Positions 24,138 to 36,309 are shown, numbered from the stretch's first letter. The stretch: DNA of 64,000 nt from Laguncularia racemosa (GCA_037954665.1 JBBMOL010000196.1:620001-684000); one strand, 5' to 3'. Program-made: numbers and translations. The notes: a model not told the origin generated them from the letters alone.

Positions 24138-26070
24138 TGATATGCTACAATGTTATGTTGTATGTTGATATGCTATGTGTGTGGATTCTATTACTTTGTT
24201 GTAGTTGCAAATGATTGTGATTTTTTTGAAGTTTAAGTTGTATAGGGGGGTTAAATCAATTTAGGAAAGAAATTATAAAGAAATTGGTAGTTAGATAGGT
24301 TAAAGATGAATACCATTTAAAGAATGTAGAGGATAGAATGGATTAAGGGTTTAGGTGTCATTACCTTAACTATAGCACTTCGTACCATATTGCCAGTGCT
24401 ATTACTATAGTCTTAACCTACAATTCAAATTGTTTTCTTCAAACTAAACCAAAATACATAAACCTAAACTTTCCTCTATAGCTACCGAGTAAGTATGCAT
24501 AGTTGAAATAGGATATATAAATATCATTATGTATACCTATCGGGGTCTACTTCTAAATATGAATATATGCTTAAGTAAACTTATTTTCCTATTATATCTA
24601 TAGAATACACTCGAGAACATAACCATACCAATCATGAGTGTAACTATGATTTTGTAACTTAACAATCCTATTTTCTTGCCTTCTTAAGTAAGTGAGGGAA
24701 GGTGTCTAGTAAATTTTCCTTTAGATAAAGTTAGGTTACAAACTTATATATATGTGTAGATATATATATATATATATATATATATTATACATAGATGTAT
24801 TGAGGAATTAGAAGGGATATACGAGACGACCTTGTTAGTTCTCGGATGTGTGAATAACAGAGCACTTGAGAAGTGTGATGACACAGAGGTGTCACAAATG
24901 ACAATCGTAAATCAATCCCAAGTGGTTGATTTGATGGTAAATCAAATAGCATAGAGGTGTCTAGTTAACCAAGACCTTGCGTAAGCTGGATAGTTACATT
25001 TTTTTGGTCTAATTTCCTTGTTTGTTATGTGATGTGAAATGCATGATCTTGTTTGTTATGGTAGACTTAAATGATTAGTAGCTTCTTCATTGCCTTTAAT
25101 GAGAATTGGTTGTGATTATATATGTTATTTGGTTACCACGAACCAATTAATTAAAGAAGTGGACTTGATTAAAACTTGACATGTATTTCCACGAGACATT
25201 GCATGAGATTGAAGGCCATCACTGCTACAGGACATGCTGGAAGTGATCAGAGGATCATTGTTCCACCAAGTGCGAACTAAGTGATTAGGGGATTATCACG
25301 CCTTAATGGTTTTGAGACCGACCTATTTCTTGAAGGTGTAATGCTTGGTGTATTAAGGCACTTAAGTCTAAAACATTAAAGCTAAGACACAGCTTAAATA
25401 AAGCGAGTAGATTAATGAAGATGTGAGTAAGACCTAGGCACTAATGGTGACTTTGGAATCCCTAACCCAAGGTCAAGGGGGCGTAAACCCTAGACTTCAC
25501 GTCAGTTACCGGAAGACTATGTGAGATGCTACATTCTTATGGTTGTTCATGCATAGCATATGTTTTGATAACTTGATTTAAACTTGCTTGTGTGTATGTA
25601 GCATTGAAAGTGTTACCATCCCATTCACTAAGCTGTAGTGTGCTCACCCTACCACAAACCTTTCTTGTGGGTAGCGATTTTGAAAGCTCGGGATGGGATG
25701 AGATGTGAAGTGTCAAGAGTTTTTGGAAGACCAGAACAATGAAGTAAGAATTGTGAAGGATAGATTATTTAGATGAACTGTTATGTTAAGACCCTTATAT
25801 AAATAAAATTGAAATTGTGAAACTTAGGATTTTTCCTATTTTACTGGTTAGTAGGAGATATCGATTCTCTACTATCATGGTTGACCGCGGGATACAAGAT
25901 TCATAGTTATATTTTATTATCTAATTATATGTACTATGATTAGTCGTAAATGTAATTATTTACTAAGAGTTTTACGATATTTGACTCATAAGACGATTAT
26001 CATGTAAAGGGTGCACATGTGCCATGATGATTTTAGTGAAAACTTCTAGGCCCCCTTTTAGGGCGTGACA
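24138..26070 (-). repeat. TGTCAC-family LTR, copy 2 (probable solo LTR)
   Basis: The right end GGGCGTGACA gives TGTCACGCCC on the minus strand, and the left end starts TGATATGC. The total is 1,933 bp. ACTTA at 26,071-26,075 matches ACTTA at 24,132-24,136, one base away from the left end, so an imperfect target duplication is plausible. It aligns with copy 3 over nearly its full length, including a TA microsatellite (24,758-24,787) at the matching position. No gag-pol lies beside it, which suggests a solo LTR left by recombination. Confidence 0.75.
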
Positions 26071-27111
26071 ACTTAACATTGATAATCATTAAACTAAATT
26101 TAATAATCAACAAATTGAATTGTCAAAACTTTCCTTATTTATAAAGTTAAATGATCAATAAAAGATACATAATTAGAAGAAAATTAGCATCATCTTTAAT
26201 TTCATTTAAATACATAAAAACATATATATATTTAAATTTTTGTAATAATGAAATGTTAATGATAACAAAAACTTTTCATATTATAATGCAAAAACTAAAG
26301 CCTATGTGAATTCTCTATATTTGCATTCATTACATCTTTTCCATTAATGCATCTTCATTTCCATAAATTTCTTCTAACATGTATGCCATTGATATACATA
26401 AAATAATCACTATAAAATAATTGTGATAATTTTTTTATCTCCATAAACTTTTGAAATTTAAATTTTCTTCATGTCCCTTCATTTTCTTTTTTTTTTTATG
26501 CATAATAATACAAGTTCAAATCATTTATATCCTTTATTCTATCTTTGTTTTCAAATTTTCTAGTTTTACCATTAATTGACATTGATATTTGTAACTTAAA
26601 TCAACCTTAAATTCAGTCATTGATTGATATTGATAATCACTAAACTGAAAAATATAGATATAACTTACTCTTTCACTAGTTGTTTCGGATTTATATTAGT
26701 GAAATATTTATTTTATTTTAGTTATGGACATTATAATACAACAAATGTTATGATTTCCTTGTTTTCATATATATAGAATATTCCCAATCTACTTTTAAAT
26801 TGACATTCACATGTCTTATTTTCAATAAATAAAAGTTCTTATTGCATCTCCTAAATTCAAAAACTTAGCATTCTCTCGAATTCACAAAAAAAAAAATGAT
26901 CTTTACTTGTTTTATTTATTTACAAAAACAAATGTTAATTCTCATACCCCCTTTTCTATATTTAGATGTTATTTGTGTGATCTTTTAAATTTAGAAATTT
27001 ATTGTTCTTTTGAATTCCCTAAAAAATCAACCTTATGTATAATTAAATTAGAATGCAACTAATATCATATTTAAGACGAGAATCATTGGAATGTTTAAAT
27101 GTAAAAGAGGT
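26071..27111. other. Unassigned AT-rich sequence
   Basis: No coding frame. The first part resembles 19,920-20,310. Confidence 0.4.
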
Positions 27112-28465
27112 TGTTAATTTCTCTTGATAATAATTTTGATGATAACAAAAAGCTAAGAGTTTACTAACTATGTTGTTAAGTGTGCAGATAAATAAAAAAC
27201 ACGAATTCTTAAACTAATATTTCTCAAGCTTTTAAGTCAGAAGGTAACTCAAAAAGTAATTCAAAGAATGACTCAAAAAGAAGACTTGTTGTTTAATGCT
27301 CAAGCTTTTAGTTAGAAGTTAGAAGGTAACTCAAAAAGTAACTCAGAGGCTAACTAAAAAAGTAGACTTGCCTTAGAAAGTAACTTGAAAAGTAGACCTG
27401 TTGCATTACAAAACAAACAGAATGTTATAAAATAAGTTTGATATCAAAGATTCGATCTGCTTGAAGGCCTAGCTCTGAAGTTGAATGTAGTTAGGTGATG
27501 CATTCAAAATGTTCCACATAAGTTGGTTAATATCTCCTAGGGATTTATAATTATAATAATTTTGAAGATTAAAATTATTGATGATCCTGATTTGATGGAG
27601 CAGAGTATGCATGGCATGGAAGTATGTTGTTCAAAATTTTAAACCTATGTTTGAGAACAAGAAATCATCCTAAAAGGATAACAACCAAAATTCATTTCTC
27701 TCTCCAAGGGATACGATCTAATCAAATTATCTAAAATCTACGAGAACAACTTGGAACCAACCTTTTGAATTCGAAGCTAAGTTATGATCTTCAGTTGGAT
27801 ATGGAAAAGAAATTCAATGTCCATATTACCCTTTATGGCCATTGCATGATTGTGAATTTTTTTTTTTTAAAAAAAGAGAATATATCTTGAGAGTTAAATA
27901 TGGGAATTACAACAAGAAATAAGAGAAGACAACATGAGAAGTAGAAAGCAAAAAAAAATTCAAAAATCATTTTTTCTACATTGTTTATTTTCTATATTAA
28001 ACTTACGATGACTATTTCTCTTTACAACTCATCATCTTTGATAATTGTTGTATAAGCTTGATTACAAATCGGCTTTGAGTTCAGAAATAGCTAAGAGTTA
28101 GCTAAGAGTTTATTAGAGTGAATTGAAGTAACTATTTGTAATTCTTATTTTTTGATTGGATATAGTGGAACTTACAAGTGTGGAATACTAGGGCCTCAAC
28201 TTGGAGTTGGAAGAGAGGATATACGCATGAGGTGAAACCTCCATAAATTATTACACAGACTATACTTATTCTATACTTTATGCACTCACTTATTCATTCA
28301 TTCATTCATTCATATATATATTGTGATTGCAAAATTATTTAAAGCCATACTTTACATACAACTAAGTGGGGTAAGTGACTCATTTTTTTTTTTTTTAATT
28401 TTCTTTTAACTACCAATTCACAACCACCACCACTCCTCCCTCTTAGTAGCCTTTTGGGACCACCA
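27112..28465 (+). repeat. 5' LTR of copia B
   Basis: It starts TGTTAATTTCTCTTGATAAT. The first ~560 bp align with 38,172-38,735. The end is set approximately, before a degenerate primer-site-like stretch at 28,468-28,483. A short (TTCA)n run lies at 28,290-28,312. Confidence 0.75.
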
Positions 28466-28518
28466 ATTAATATTATAGTGAGCTTCTTTTGATTAATTAA
28501 GTGATCCACTTTATCATG

Positions 28519-29366
28519 TGATGGGAATCAAACCTCTGGATCCAATAGTTTAGAAGCCAATTTGAAAATATGAGCTCAAACATTCACATGTTATCTTTAT
28601 TTATCACATAATAACTTGTCTTTACATTATAGCAGGTACATTTGTCGGTTTTTACAGGATGGCGAATAAATTCACTGATGCTCAATTGTGAGCCATTCAT
28701 GGACCTACATAAATCAAAGAAGAACCAGTCCTATATTGTTCCATGGAAGTGCAAGAAAATGGCCACATATAAAGGTTTTATTTGTAATTTCCTTTAGTTG
28801 AAAGCTGGCTATACTTATTAGTTTTTATTTATAATTTTCTTTTGTTAAATTTTCCTTATTTAGAGAAAGTATAAAAACTTGCAAAGTAGGGTTTGTAAGG
28901 GACTTTTGTTGAACATTACACACTTAAGTTTTGTTACCGTGGGAGCTCTCTCTTCACGCCATCTACTCTTATCAATTTCACTTGTGAAATGTAGTGAGTT
29001 GGCATAGGAATTCTTGTGAATCATATCAAGATTTTCTTAATTTGCTTCTGATTATTGCTAGTGAGTAGTATCTAGTTATAATTGGTTGATCTTTGTTTGT
29101 TCCTTTCACGCCAAATTAGGGTTCATGTATTGCTAGGTTTTTATGCCAATTGTAAGGATTGGAATTGGATTGTTCCTTTGTATTTGATTGGTATTGGAAT
29201 CCACTTATAGTACTTCTAATTTGGTTCATGCCATTTAATGTTGTTGGCCCTTGGTTTCACGCCATTTGGGATTTTATCTACAACTTTTTCACACCATTTT
29301 GTTTGAAATAGAATCAATTGAATGTGTGTTCTTGTTGATTGGTGTTGAGATCACTTGTGCACATCA
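28519..29366 (+). repeat. 5' LTR of gypsy C
   Basis: The TATA box TATAAAAA is at 28,870-28,877, 351 bp from the LTR start. Six copies of a TTCACGCCAW-like motif lie at about 28,953, 29,105, 29,140, 29,225, 29,256 and 29,288, in the transcribed part. Confidence 0.9.
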
Positions 29367-29371
29367 TAATT

Positions 29372-29382
29372 TTGGTAACTGA
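29372..29382 (+). promoter_or_regulatory. Decayed primer binding site of gypsy C
   Basis: TGGTAACTGAG lies 5 bases after the LTR. The sister element has TGGTATTAGAGC at the same place (45,883-45,894), so this is a degraded initiator-Met-type site. Confidence 0.6.
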
Positions 29383-30147
29383 GTAAAGGTTTTTGAGAAG
29401 GGATTTGCGTGAACTTCAATTTGGGAATTAAGGTTCTTATTCTTCCATTTCTTAATTGAAGTAATTATATGTGATTGTATTGTGATATACCTTATTGTTG
29501 TGGAAGTGGAAGTGAAATTTCAGAATTGGTCTTTGTTATCTTTATCTTGCCGTGAGTTACTTGTTTAAGGACAAAAGGGAAGTGAATTGTCTTGAGGATT
29601 TTGGAATTAGAGTGTATTTTTCATTTTTAGATTTGCTATTCTTGCGTGGAGGATTAAGAAACATTTTAAAATTCAAAATCAATCATTTAGTTGAGGGAGT
29701 TATTGTATATTGATCATCATAATACACTTTAACCAATTAGAGTTATTTACTTACCATTTAAAGAAGTATCTATAATCGTTTCCATTTTATTTGTTGCCAT
29801 AGTTAGAAGTGGAACGTGAAGTGTGTATTGCACTGTGAGTGTGTGTGTTGTGGTTTGAAGGTTATTGCACCATAGGTGAGTGTGTGTATGTGAAGCCATG
29901 GTGTGTATGCTACTTTAGTGGTGTGTGAATTGTGGAGGTTTGAGTTATGTGTGTAGCCATAGTATGTGTGTTGAAGTGTGGAGTGAGTGTGTGTATGTGT
30001 GGCGTAGAGTGTTATGGTTGGAAGGTTGCTGCACCATGAGTGTGTGTGTGTACCGTAGAGTGATTGTTGTGTGTATTGCATTTGACGTGAAGCATATTGT
30101 AGTTATCTTGAATTGTTTTTGTGTTTCAACAAATCAATTCATCAACC
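29383..30147 (+). other. Leader of gypsy C with a TG-rich segment
   Basis: This long untranslated leader precedes gag. From 29,820 to 30,080 it is rich in GTGTGTGT and GAAGGTT(A/G)(T/C)TGCACCAT units. A corresponding TG-rich block occurs in the sister element at about 46,555-46,830, so it is a family feature. Confidence 0.6.
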
Positions 30148-32019
30148 ATGTTGAATGATAGTGTGAATGGGGGAATTGGCAATGAGGCCAATAGTTAAGT
30201 TGGTGGCGGTCAGGGTCATCCAGTTGCAAGTGGAAGAAAATTAGAGGAGCAATTGTAGGATCTCACCACTATTGTTGCTACATTAGCAACACAAATAGAT
30301 CGAATGACAATACCACAACCACCCGTGGCAAATCCTCAGGCACCCCTACCTAGAGTAGTCCCTTAGAATGTTCATATAGAAGGAGCTGTTGGAGTGAATA
30401 GGGGTAGGAGAATGGAGGGAGATTATCATGCTCTTGGGGAGGAAAGAGATGATAATTTTGAGAATGAGCCTTACTAGGAATTTAAACCACCTCGGGGATT
30501 AGAGTATGTGAAAATGTAGATGCCTTCATTTGATGGTAGGGGTTTTGCAAATGATTATCTAGATTGGGAAGATATGGTTGAGGGTCTTTTCGAGTGCTAT
30601 AAGATTGATGATCACATTCGGGTTCATCTTGCAGTTGTGGAATTTATAGGTTATGCCGCCTTATGATGGAAAAATCTTGTGGTTAGTAGACGAAGAGATG
30701 GTGAGGCCGATATACATACTTGGAGGGACATGAAATGAGTATTCAGAAAAAGGTTTATACCTAAGAATTACAGGTAAGAGTTTTTTATGCATCTCCAAAC
30801 ACTGAGGTAGGGAGGAAAAATAGTTGACAATTACGTATAGGAGTTTGAGACACTAATGATTAGATGTGGGTCAATTGAGCCTCTTAAGAAAAGCTTAGCA
30901 TGATTTATGTTTGGGTTGAAGTATGAAATTGCCTACATTGTAGAGTTACAGAGGTATAACACACTTGGTGAGGCTATCCGGTTAGCCATGAAAGTGGAGA
31001 GACAGAGGCGATCTAACCCTTTTTGAGTAGTTAGTAACAAGCATGGAACTTCTACCAAACCTCTTAGGTTAGATGGTTAGATGGGAGGACAAAAAGGAAT
31101 AAAGGAACATGTTAAGACTATGGACAAGAATACCTTTAACACTAATAGAGAGAGGGATATTTCTAGGAAAGAAAAAGAGGTTGTTGGAGCTAATTTCAGG
31201 TAGACAGTGCCAGGGTTAACTAATGGGAAAATGCGCCAAATTAAGTGTTTTAAATGCATAGGTTTTGGACGCATGGCTGTGCAGTGTCCCAACAAAAGGG
31301 TGATGACTGTTATGGAAGGAAACAATGAAGATAGTCAAAAAGAAGTCGAGCCTACAAATTTGTCCCTAGCATTGTAGGAATATTATGATGTTCATGATGT
31401 TGAGACACATGAGGACAAGGGAGATGATAAATATTTTCCTATTAATGTGTTATGCAGGGTCATGATGATATCTCCAAACATTGGGGACATACAGAAGGAG
31501 AACCTATTCCACACACCTTATCGGATTCAAGGTAACTTATGTGTTCTTTTCATCGATGGTGGTAGTTGCACTAATGTCGCATCTGCTACATTAATAAATA
31601 ATTTACAACTAGTCACTAGTTCACATCTACACTCTTATAAATTACATTAGCTGGATGAACATGGTAGTTTACATGTTACACAGAGGGCAAAGGTGCCATT
31701 TAGTATAAAAGATAGATATAGTGATGAGACTCTCTGTGATGTTCTTCCTATGTACGCCTTTCATATACTGCTGGGTAGGTTTTGGTTATTTGACAAGAAG
31801 GTGCTACATGATGGGTTCAAAAACACTTATGTGTTTCAAAAGGATAGTGCACAAGTTATCTTGACTTCTATGTCTCCCACTGAGGTACATAAATTATGAG
31901 AACAAATCAGTAAAATGAATGGCTACTTAAGACTTCAAGGCGATAAACACTTGCAAATAAGGGATTTCAGTCTAGTAGAAGACCCCTTAGATTTAAGGAC
32001 AAATCTTTTAGAGGCCTGA
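30148..32019 (+). pseudogene. gag-protease of gypsy C, one frame with 18 stops
   Basis: A single reading frame runs from ATG at 30,148 to TGA at 32,017-32,019 with no frameshift. In order it shows the Retrotrans_gag domain (MPSFDGRGFANDYLDWEDMV, LAVVEFIGYAAL, RKRFIPKNYR, LQRYNTLGEAIRLAMKVERQ); a zinc knuckle at 31,246-31,287 (CFKCIGFGRMAVQC, with Arg replacing the zinc-binding His); the aspartic protease motif FIDGGSCTNVAS (DGGS from 31,555); and ILLGRFWLFDKKVLHDGF. A short tail ending EDPLDLRTNLLEA resembles the end of gypsy polyproteins and abuts the 3' LTR. RT, RNase H and integrase are absent. The stops are 10 TAG, 6 TGA and 2 TAA. At two of them (30,256 and 30,364) the sister copy has a glutamine codon CAA. 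Confidence 0.9.
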
Positions 32020-32024
32020 AGAGA

Positions 32025-32873
32025 TGATGGGAATCAAACCTCTGGATCTAGCAATGGGGAAGCTAATTTGAACAAATGAGCTTAGACATCCGCTTGTTAT
32101 CTTTATTTATCTTATAATAATTTGTCTTTATATTATAGTAGATACATTTGTCGGTTTTTAAAAGACAACGAATAAATTCACTGCTACTCAATTGTGAGTT
32201 ATTCATGGACCTACATAAATCAAAGAAGAACTGATCTTATAGTGCTCCATGGAGGTTCAAGAAACCGACCACATATGAGGATTTTATTTGTAATTTCCTT
32301 TAGTTGAAAGTTGGCCACACTTCTTGTTTTTCATTTGTAATTTTCTTTTGTTAAATTTGCCTTATTTAGAGCAAGTATAAATACTTATAAAGTAGGGTTT
32401 GTAAGGGACTTTTGTTAAACATTACACACTTGACTTTTGTTACTGTGGGAGCTCTCTCTTCATGCTATCTACTCTTATCAATTTTACTTGTGAAATTGTG
32501 GCAAGTTGGCTTAGGAATTCTTGTAAGTTATATCAAGATTTTCTTAAGTGGCATCCGATTATTGCTAGTGAGTAATATCTAGTTATAATTGGTTGATCTT
32601 TGTTTGTTCCTTTCACGCCAAATTAAGGTTCATGTATTGCTAGGTTTTCACGCCAATTGTAAGGATTGGAATTAGATTGTTCCTTTATATTTGATTGGTA
32701 TTAGAATCCACTTGTAGTACTTCTAATTTAGTTCATGCCACTCAGGGTTGTTGGCCTTTGGTTTCACGCCATTTGGGATTTTATCTACAACTTGTTTACG
32801 CCATTTTGATTGGAATAGAATCAATGAAATGTATGTTCTTGTTAATTGGTGTTGAGATCACTTGCGTACATCA
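32025..32873 (+). repeat. 3' LTR of gypsy C
   Basis: This is the partner of 28,519-29,366 with scattered substitutions. The TATA box TATAAATA at 32,376-32,383 is again 351 bp from the start. The purine-rich GAGGCCTGAAGAGA at 32,011-32,024 is the candidate polypurine tract. Confidence 0.9.
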
Positions 32874-32889
32874 TCATAGTTGAGAACAA

Positions 32890-33800
32890 TGTTGTAATCA
32901 ATCGAGCTCCATATTTTGATTGCACGAATTACCTATACTAGAAAATGCACATGTCTATTTATATTAGGGCTAATGACTATGCTTCATGGTAGGTAATCAA
33001 CATTAGAGACAAACAAGTGATAAGAACTAATGATGCAGAGCTCACAAAAGCCGAATCAAAGCTCATCAAGTAAAATAATAAGGCTAAGAATATGCTTTTC
33101 ACTACTATATCTCCATCTGAGTTCTACTTAATTTCTTCTTGTGTGATAACTAAAGAAATATAGAATACATTTTTTGAAACGTATGAAGGAACTAATATAA
33201 TTAAGGAAATGAAAATTAATTTTTTTATTGCAATGATATGAATTATTTAAAACCAAATCTAATGATAAGATTAAAGATGCTTTTAATCATTTTACTATTA
33301 TTACCAATGAACTAACTTCTGTTAGAAAGAAAATAGAAGATTCTAATCTTGTTAGGAAAGTGTTACGGATTCTACCAAAATCATGGGATGCCAAGAAGAC
33401 TGCTATAGAAGAAGCATAAGATCTAAATAAACTCACACCAAGTCAACTAAGAGAGAAGCTGATGGCATATGAGCCCCATTTGAGCATAATAGAGGAATCT
33501 AATAGTAGCATAAAAGAAATCGCATTCAAAGCTAAGAAAATGGTTGCTAAAGAATTTGAAATTGATGAGACCAATGGTGATGATGAGGACATAAGTATGC
33601 TTGTAAAAAGATTCAATAGATTGACGAAGAGTAAGGTAAGAAATTTAAAAATTTAGTAAAAATAATAAATCTGATACAAGAAGTAATTTTAAGGAGAAAG
33701 AAGAGAAGAAAGAAATTACATGCTATGAATGTAAGAAACTTAGACATATGAAAATGGAAAAATTCAAGAAGAAAAATCGAGCAATGATAGCAGCTTAGAG
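32890..33800 (+). pseudogene. gag of copia B (UBN2-type)
   Basis: The region begins APYFDCTNYLYWKMHMSIYI followed by ANDYASW. It continues with the helical gag segment (TTISPSEFYLISSC, ETYEGTNIIKEMKINF) and VRKVLRILPKSWDAKKTAIEEA. It then has LTPSQLREKLMAYEPHL and a zinc knuckle remnant CYECKKLRHMKMEKF, in which the last cysteine is phenylalanine. This is the SIRE-type gag (UBN2/DUF4219). Several stops and at least two frame changes occur. The longest clean part is 33,462-33,656. Confidence 0.8.
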
Positions 33801-34026
33801 AGACTTGGACAAGTTAGAAGCTGACTTAAAAACTACAAGTGAAGATAAAGAAGAAGCCAATTTGTGTTTAATGGCCATATTTGTGGTAAATTGAATCTGA
33901 AGCCGATATTTTAGATAATAAAATGTATGTTGAGGTGAAAAGGTTGTTGAACGCTCTGAAAAGGGCAGAGGTAAAAATATCTAAAAGCTATAATCACAAA
34001 ACAAGGCTTTAAAAAATGGAAATGAA

Positions 34027-34560
34027 GTGTTGAGTCAAACCAACAAACTACTCGTAGATGAAAATGTTATTCTTAAGAATGATAGTGAAAAGATGCATGA
34101 TAGTTCTAATATGTTAAGAAAAGAAAATGGTATCATGAAGGATGAGATCAAAGACTTAAATGTTAGGATTAAAGATCTATCACAAACAATAAAAAATATC
34201 TCTAATAAATTTGATGAAAGTGACAGAAAACGAAACATGATCATAAGTAGTCAAAGACTTGCAAGTATAAAACATGGACTTGGATTTGAAAATGATATGA
34301 AAAAGACTGTGTTTGTTAAAGGAAGTGAATTGGTAAATGCTCAAATTATTAGAGATAAAGAAACAGCTAAACAGATCTCAAATAGTAGCAGCATAGGATA
34401 CTTTAGAAAGTACCATCAACAGCATAAGTATCCACTCAAAAGATATTTCAAAAACTACAGGTGTAGATATAATAAATGGTATCTAAGGCAAAAGTATCAG
34501 GTAAATCAAAGTTATAATAGATCTTCTTATGCATTTTTTTTTTTTTTTGTAATAAAGTAG
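34027..34560 (+). pseudogene. Coiled-coil gag extension of copia B
   Basis: This is a 177-codon open stretch rich in Lys, Asp and Asn with heptad-like Leu/Ile spacing (for example MKDEIKDLNVRIKDLSQTI). Coiled coils at this place, between the zinc knuckle and pre-integrase, are common in SIRE-type elements. The end runs into a poly-T stretch (34,534-34,549) that is not part of the original protein. Confidence 0.65.
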
Positions 34561-34823
34561 GATATATAGAAAAAGTATTGTTTCTATAAAAAAAGCAAGC
34601 TCAATACACATTAAGATAAGAAACAAGAATAGATGAGCTTGACTTATCAAGGACCTAAGCTGATTTGGGTTACTAAAAGGGTTTGACTACTTTATATGAA
34701 TGTAGGGACAAAGAACCAAAATAAAAGGCACCTAGTAACTAGACAGTAGATGTTCAAGACATATGACAAGAGATGCATCCTTGTTCACTAGCATCCAATG
34801 GAAAGAAAAAGGGTATGTAAGAT

Positions 34824-35153
34824 TTGGAGATGACCAAAGGTAAATTTATGGGAACAAGAAAAATTGGTCATTCTCCATATTCAATTAAAAATGTCTCTTT
34901 GGTGAGAGGATTGAAACATAATTTTTTTAGTATTAGTCAATTGTGTGATAGAGGTTATAGAATGATCTTCAAAATGAACAAATGTTTTGCTTATAATGTT
35001 GATGGAATAAAATTGTTTGAAAGACTTAGGAAAAGGAGCATATGTCCAATTACACCCTCTGATATGAACAATGAGTATTGCTTCCTAACTATGAGTGAAA
35101 ATATATATGCTTGGAATAAAACATTTGGACACATAAATTTTAATCAATTATAA
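34824..35153 (+). pseudogene. Copia B protease end and pre-integrase domain
   Basis: GTRKIGHSPYSIKNVSLV is followed by RGLKHNFFSISQLCDRGYRMIFK, the well-conserved copia stretch before integrase. NKTFGHINFNQL matches the WHxRLGHxxxxxL segment, with Trp and Arg lost. Protease and pre-integrase would be cleaved from the polyprotein. The 109-codon stretch is open but bounded by stops. Confidence 0.8.
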
Positions 35154-35199
35154 AAACTTTCGAAAAAGACTCTTATTATTGGTCTACTTAGAATTAGTA

Positions 35200-35900
35200 T
35201 AAAGAATGATATTAAATGTACTATATGTTTAAATAATAAAATGGTTTTAGTTACACACAAAAGTAAAAATAAAGACCACTTGAGTTATTACATCTTGATC
35301 TGTTTGGACCTATAAGAACCTTAAGTCTAGGAGGAAATAGATTTGGACTTATGATTGTTGATGACTTTTCAAGATATACGTGGGTATTCTTTTTAAAACA
35401 TAAGTCTGAAACTTTTGATGCATTTAAAAGTTTTGCTAAACAAATACAAAATGAAAAAGGATATTCAATTGTTTCTTTAACGACCAATTATGGTAAAGAG
35501 TTTGACAATGCTCTGTTTGTAGCATTTTGTGAAGAAAATGAAATAAACCATAATTTTTCAACTCCCTATACACCTCGACAAGATGGAGTAACTGAAAGGA
35601 AAAATAGAAAAATCCAAGAAATGACATGTTCTATGTTCAATGAAAGAAAAGTAGCAGAATACTTTTAGGTAGAAATTCTAGCAATTGCTTGCTATGTAAT
35701 GAGTAGAGTATATGTTCGACCTAATACTATGAAAACTTCATATGAACCATTTTGTAATAGAAAACCTTTTGCTTTATATTTTTATGTGTTTGGATGTACA
35801 TGCTTTGTGTAAAGAAAGAAAATAACCTTGGAAAGTTTGATGAACGATCAAATAAAGCAATCTTTTTAGGATATTAACAAAATAGTAAAGAAAATCATGT
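35200..35900 (+). pseudogene. Copia B integrase, catalytic Asp replaced
   Basis: HLDLFGPIRT, FGLMIVDDFSRYTWVFFLKHKSE and TPYTPRQDGVTERKNRKIQEM define the integrase catalytic core. The first Asp (HLDLFGP) and the Glu (VTERKNR, codon 35,594-35,596) are present. The second Asp position reads TTNYGKEF, with Asn at 35,486-35,488 (AAT, one transition from GAT). A TAG follows AEYF at about 35,666. The C-terminal part (YVMSRVYVRP, YEPFCNRKP, FYVFGCTCFV) continues after it. Confidence 0.85.
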
Positions 35901-35958
35901 TTTTAATAAAACTTCAAGGGTAGTCGAAGAATTAATAAATGTCTAATTTCATGATGAG

Positions 35959-36303
35959 GTGAAAGATGATTTTGATGATGATGAAGTATTCATGCTTATG
36001 AAGGAAGATAAGAATAATAAATTTGAACTTGATATAAATAAAAGGAAAGAATCATCTAATGAAGTATTAAAATTTGATAACTTAGAAACTAAAGTAGAAG
36101 GTAGCATAGAAGGTAATCCAGAATGTAATCTTGAGAGTTCAAAAATGTTGAAGTATAAATCATCTCACCCTTCTACTTTGATTATTGGTAATGTAGATTC
36201 CAAAGTAAAAACTAGATCCAAATTGCAAGAACTTGAAAATCATTTTGCTTTATTGTTTGAATTTGAGCCAAATAATATTGATGAAGAATTAAATCAATTC
36301 TAA
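35959..36303 (+). pseudogene. Copia B integrase-RT linker
   Basis: This open 114-codon acidic and Lys-rich stretch contains TLIIGNVDSKVKTRSKLQELENHFALL. It matches the linker just before copia reverse transcriptase in SIRE-type elements (SxIIGxxxxGVxTRxxL). No catalytic function is expected. Confidence 0.7.
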
Positions 36304-36309
36304 AGACAT

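Larger units (their letters stand above)
28519..32873 (+). mobile_element. Ty3/gypsy element C: gag-protease only, no RT
   Basis: The LTRs of 848 and 849 bp (28,519-29,366 and 32,025-32,873) start TGATGGGAATC and end CATCA. The flanking 5-bp duplications are TCATG (28,514-28,518) and TCATA (32,874-32,878), one transition apart. The internal 2.66 kb has a leader, one long gag-protease frame and a short tail that runs directly into the 3' LTR. There is no reverse transcriptase, RNase H or integrase, so the element must have been mobilised in trans. This matches the plant elements called TR-GAG. A second family member is at 45,047-47,482. Confidence 0.85.

Noticed and set aside
17095..26070. LTR copies 1 and 2 as the two ends of one retrotransposon
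   Set aside because: No purine tract precedes the TGTCAC start at 19,407, no gag-pol lies between, and the flanking 5-mers differ (TTTTC and ACTTA).
30148..32019. Stop-codon reassignment or programmed readthrough
   Set aside because: Eighteen stops of all three kinds, a lost zinc-binding His and the same pattern in other elements fit decay of methylated DNA better.
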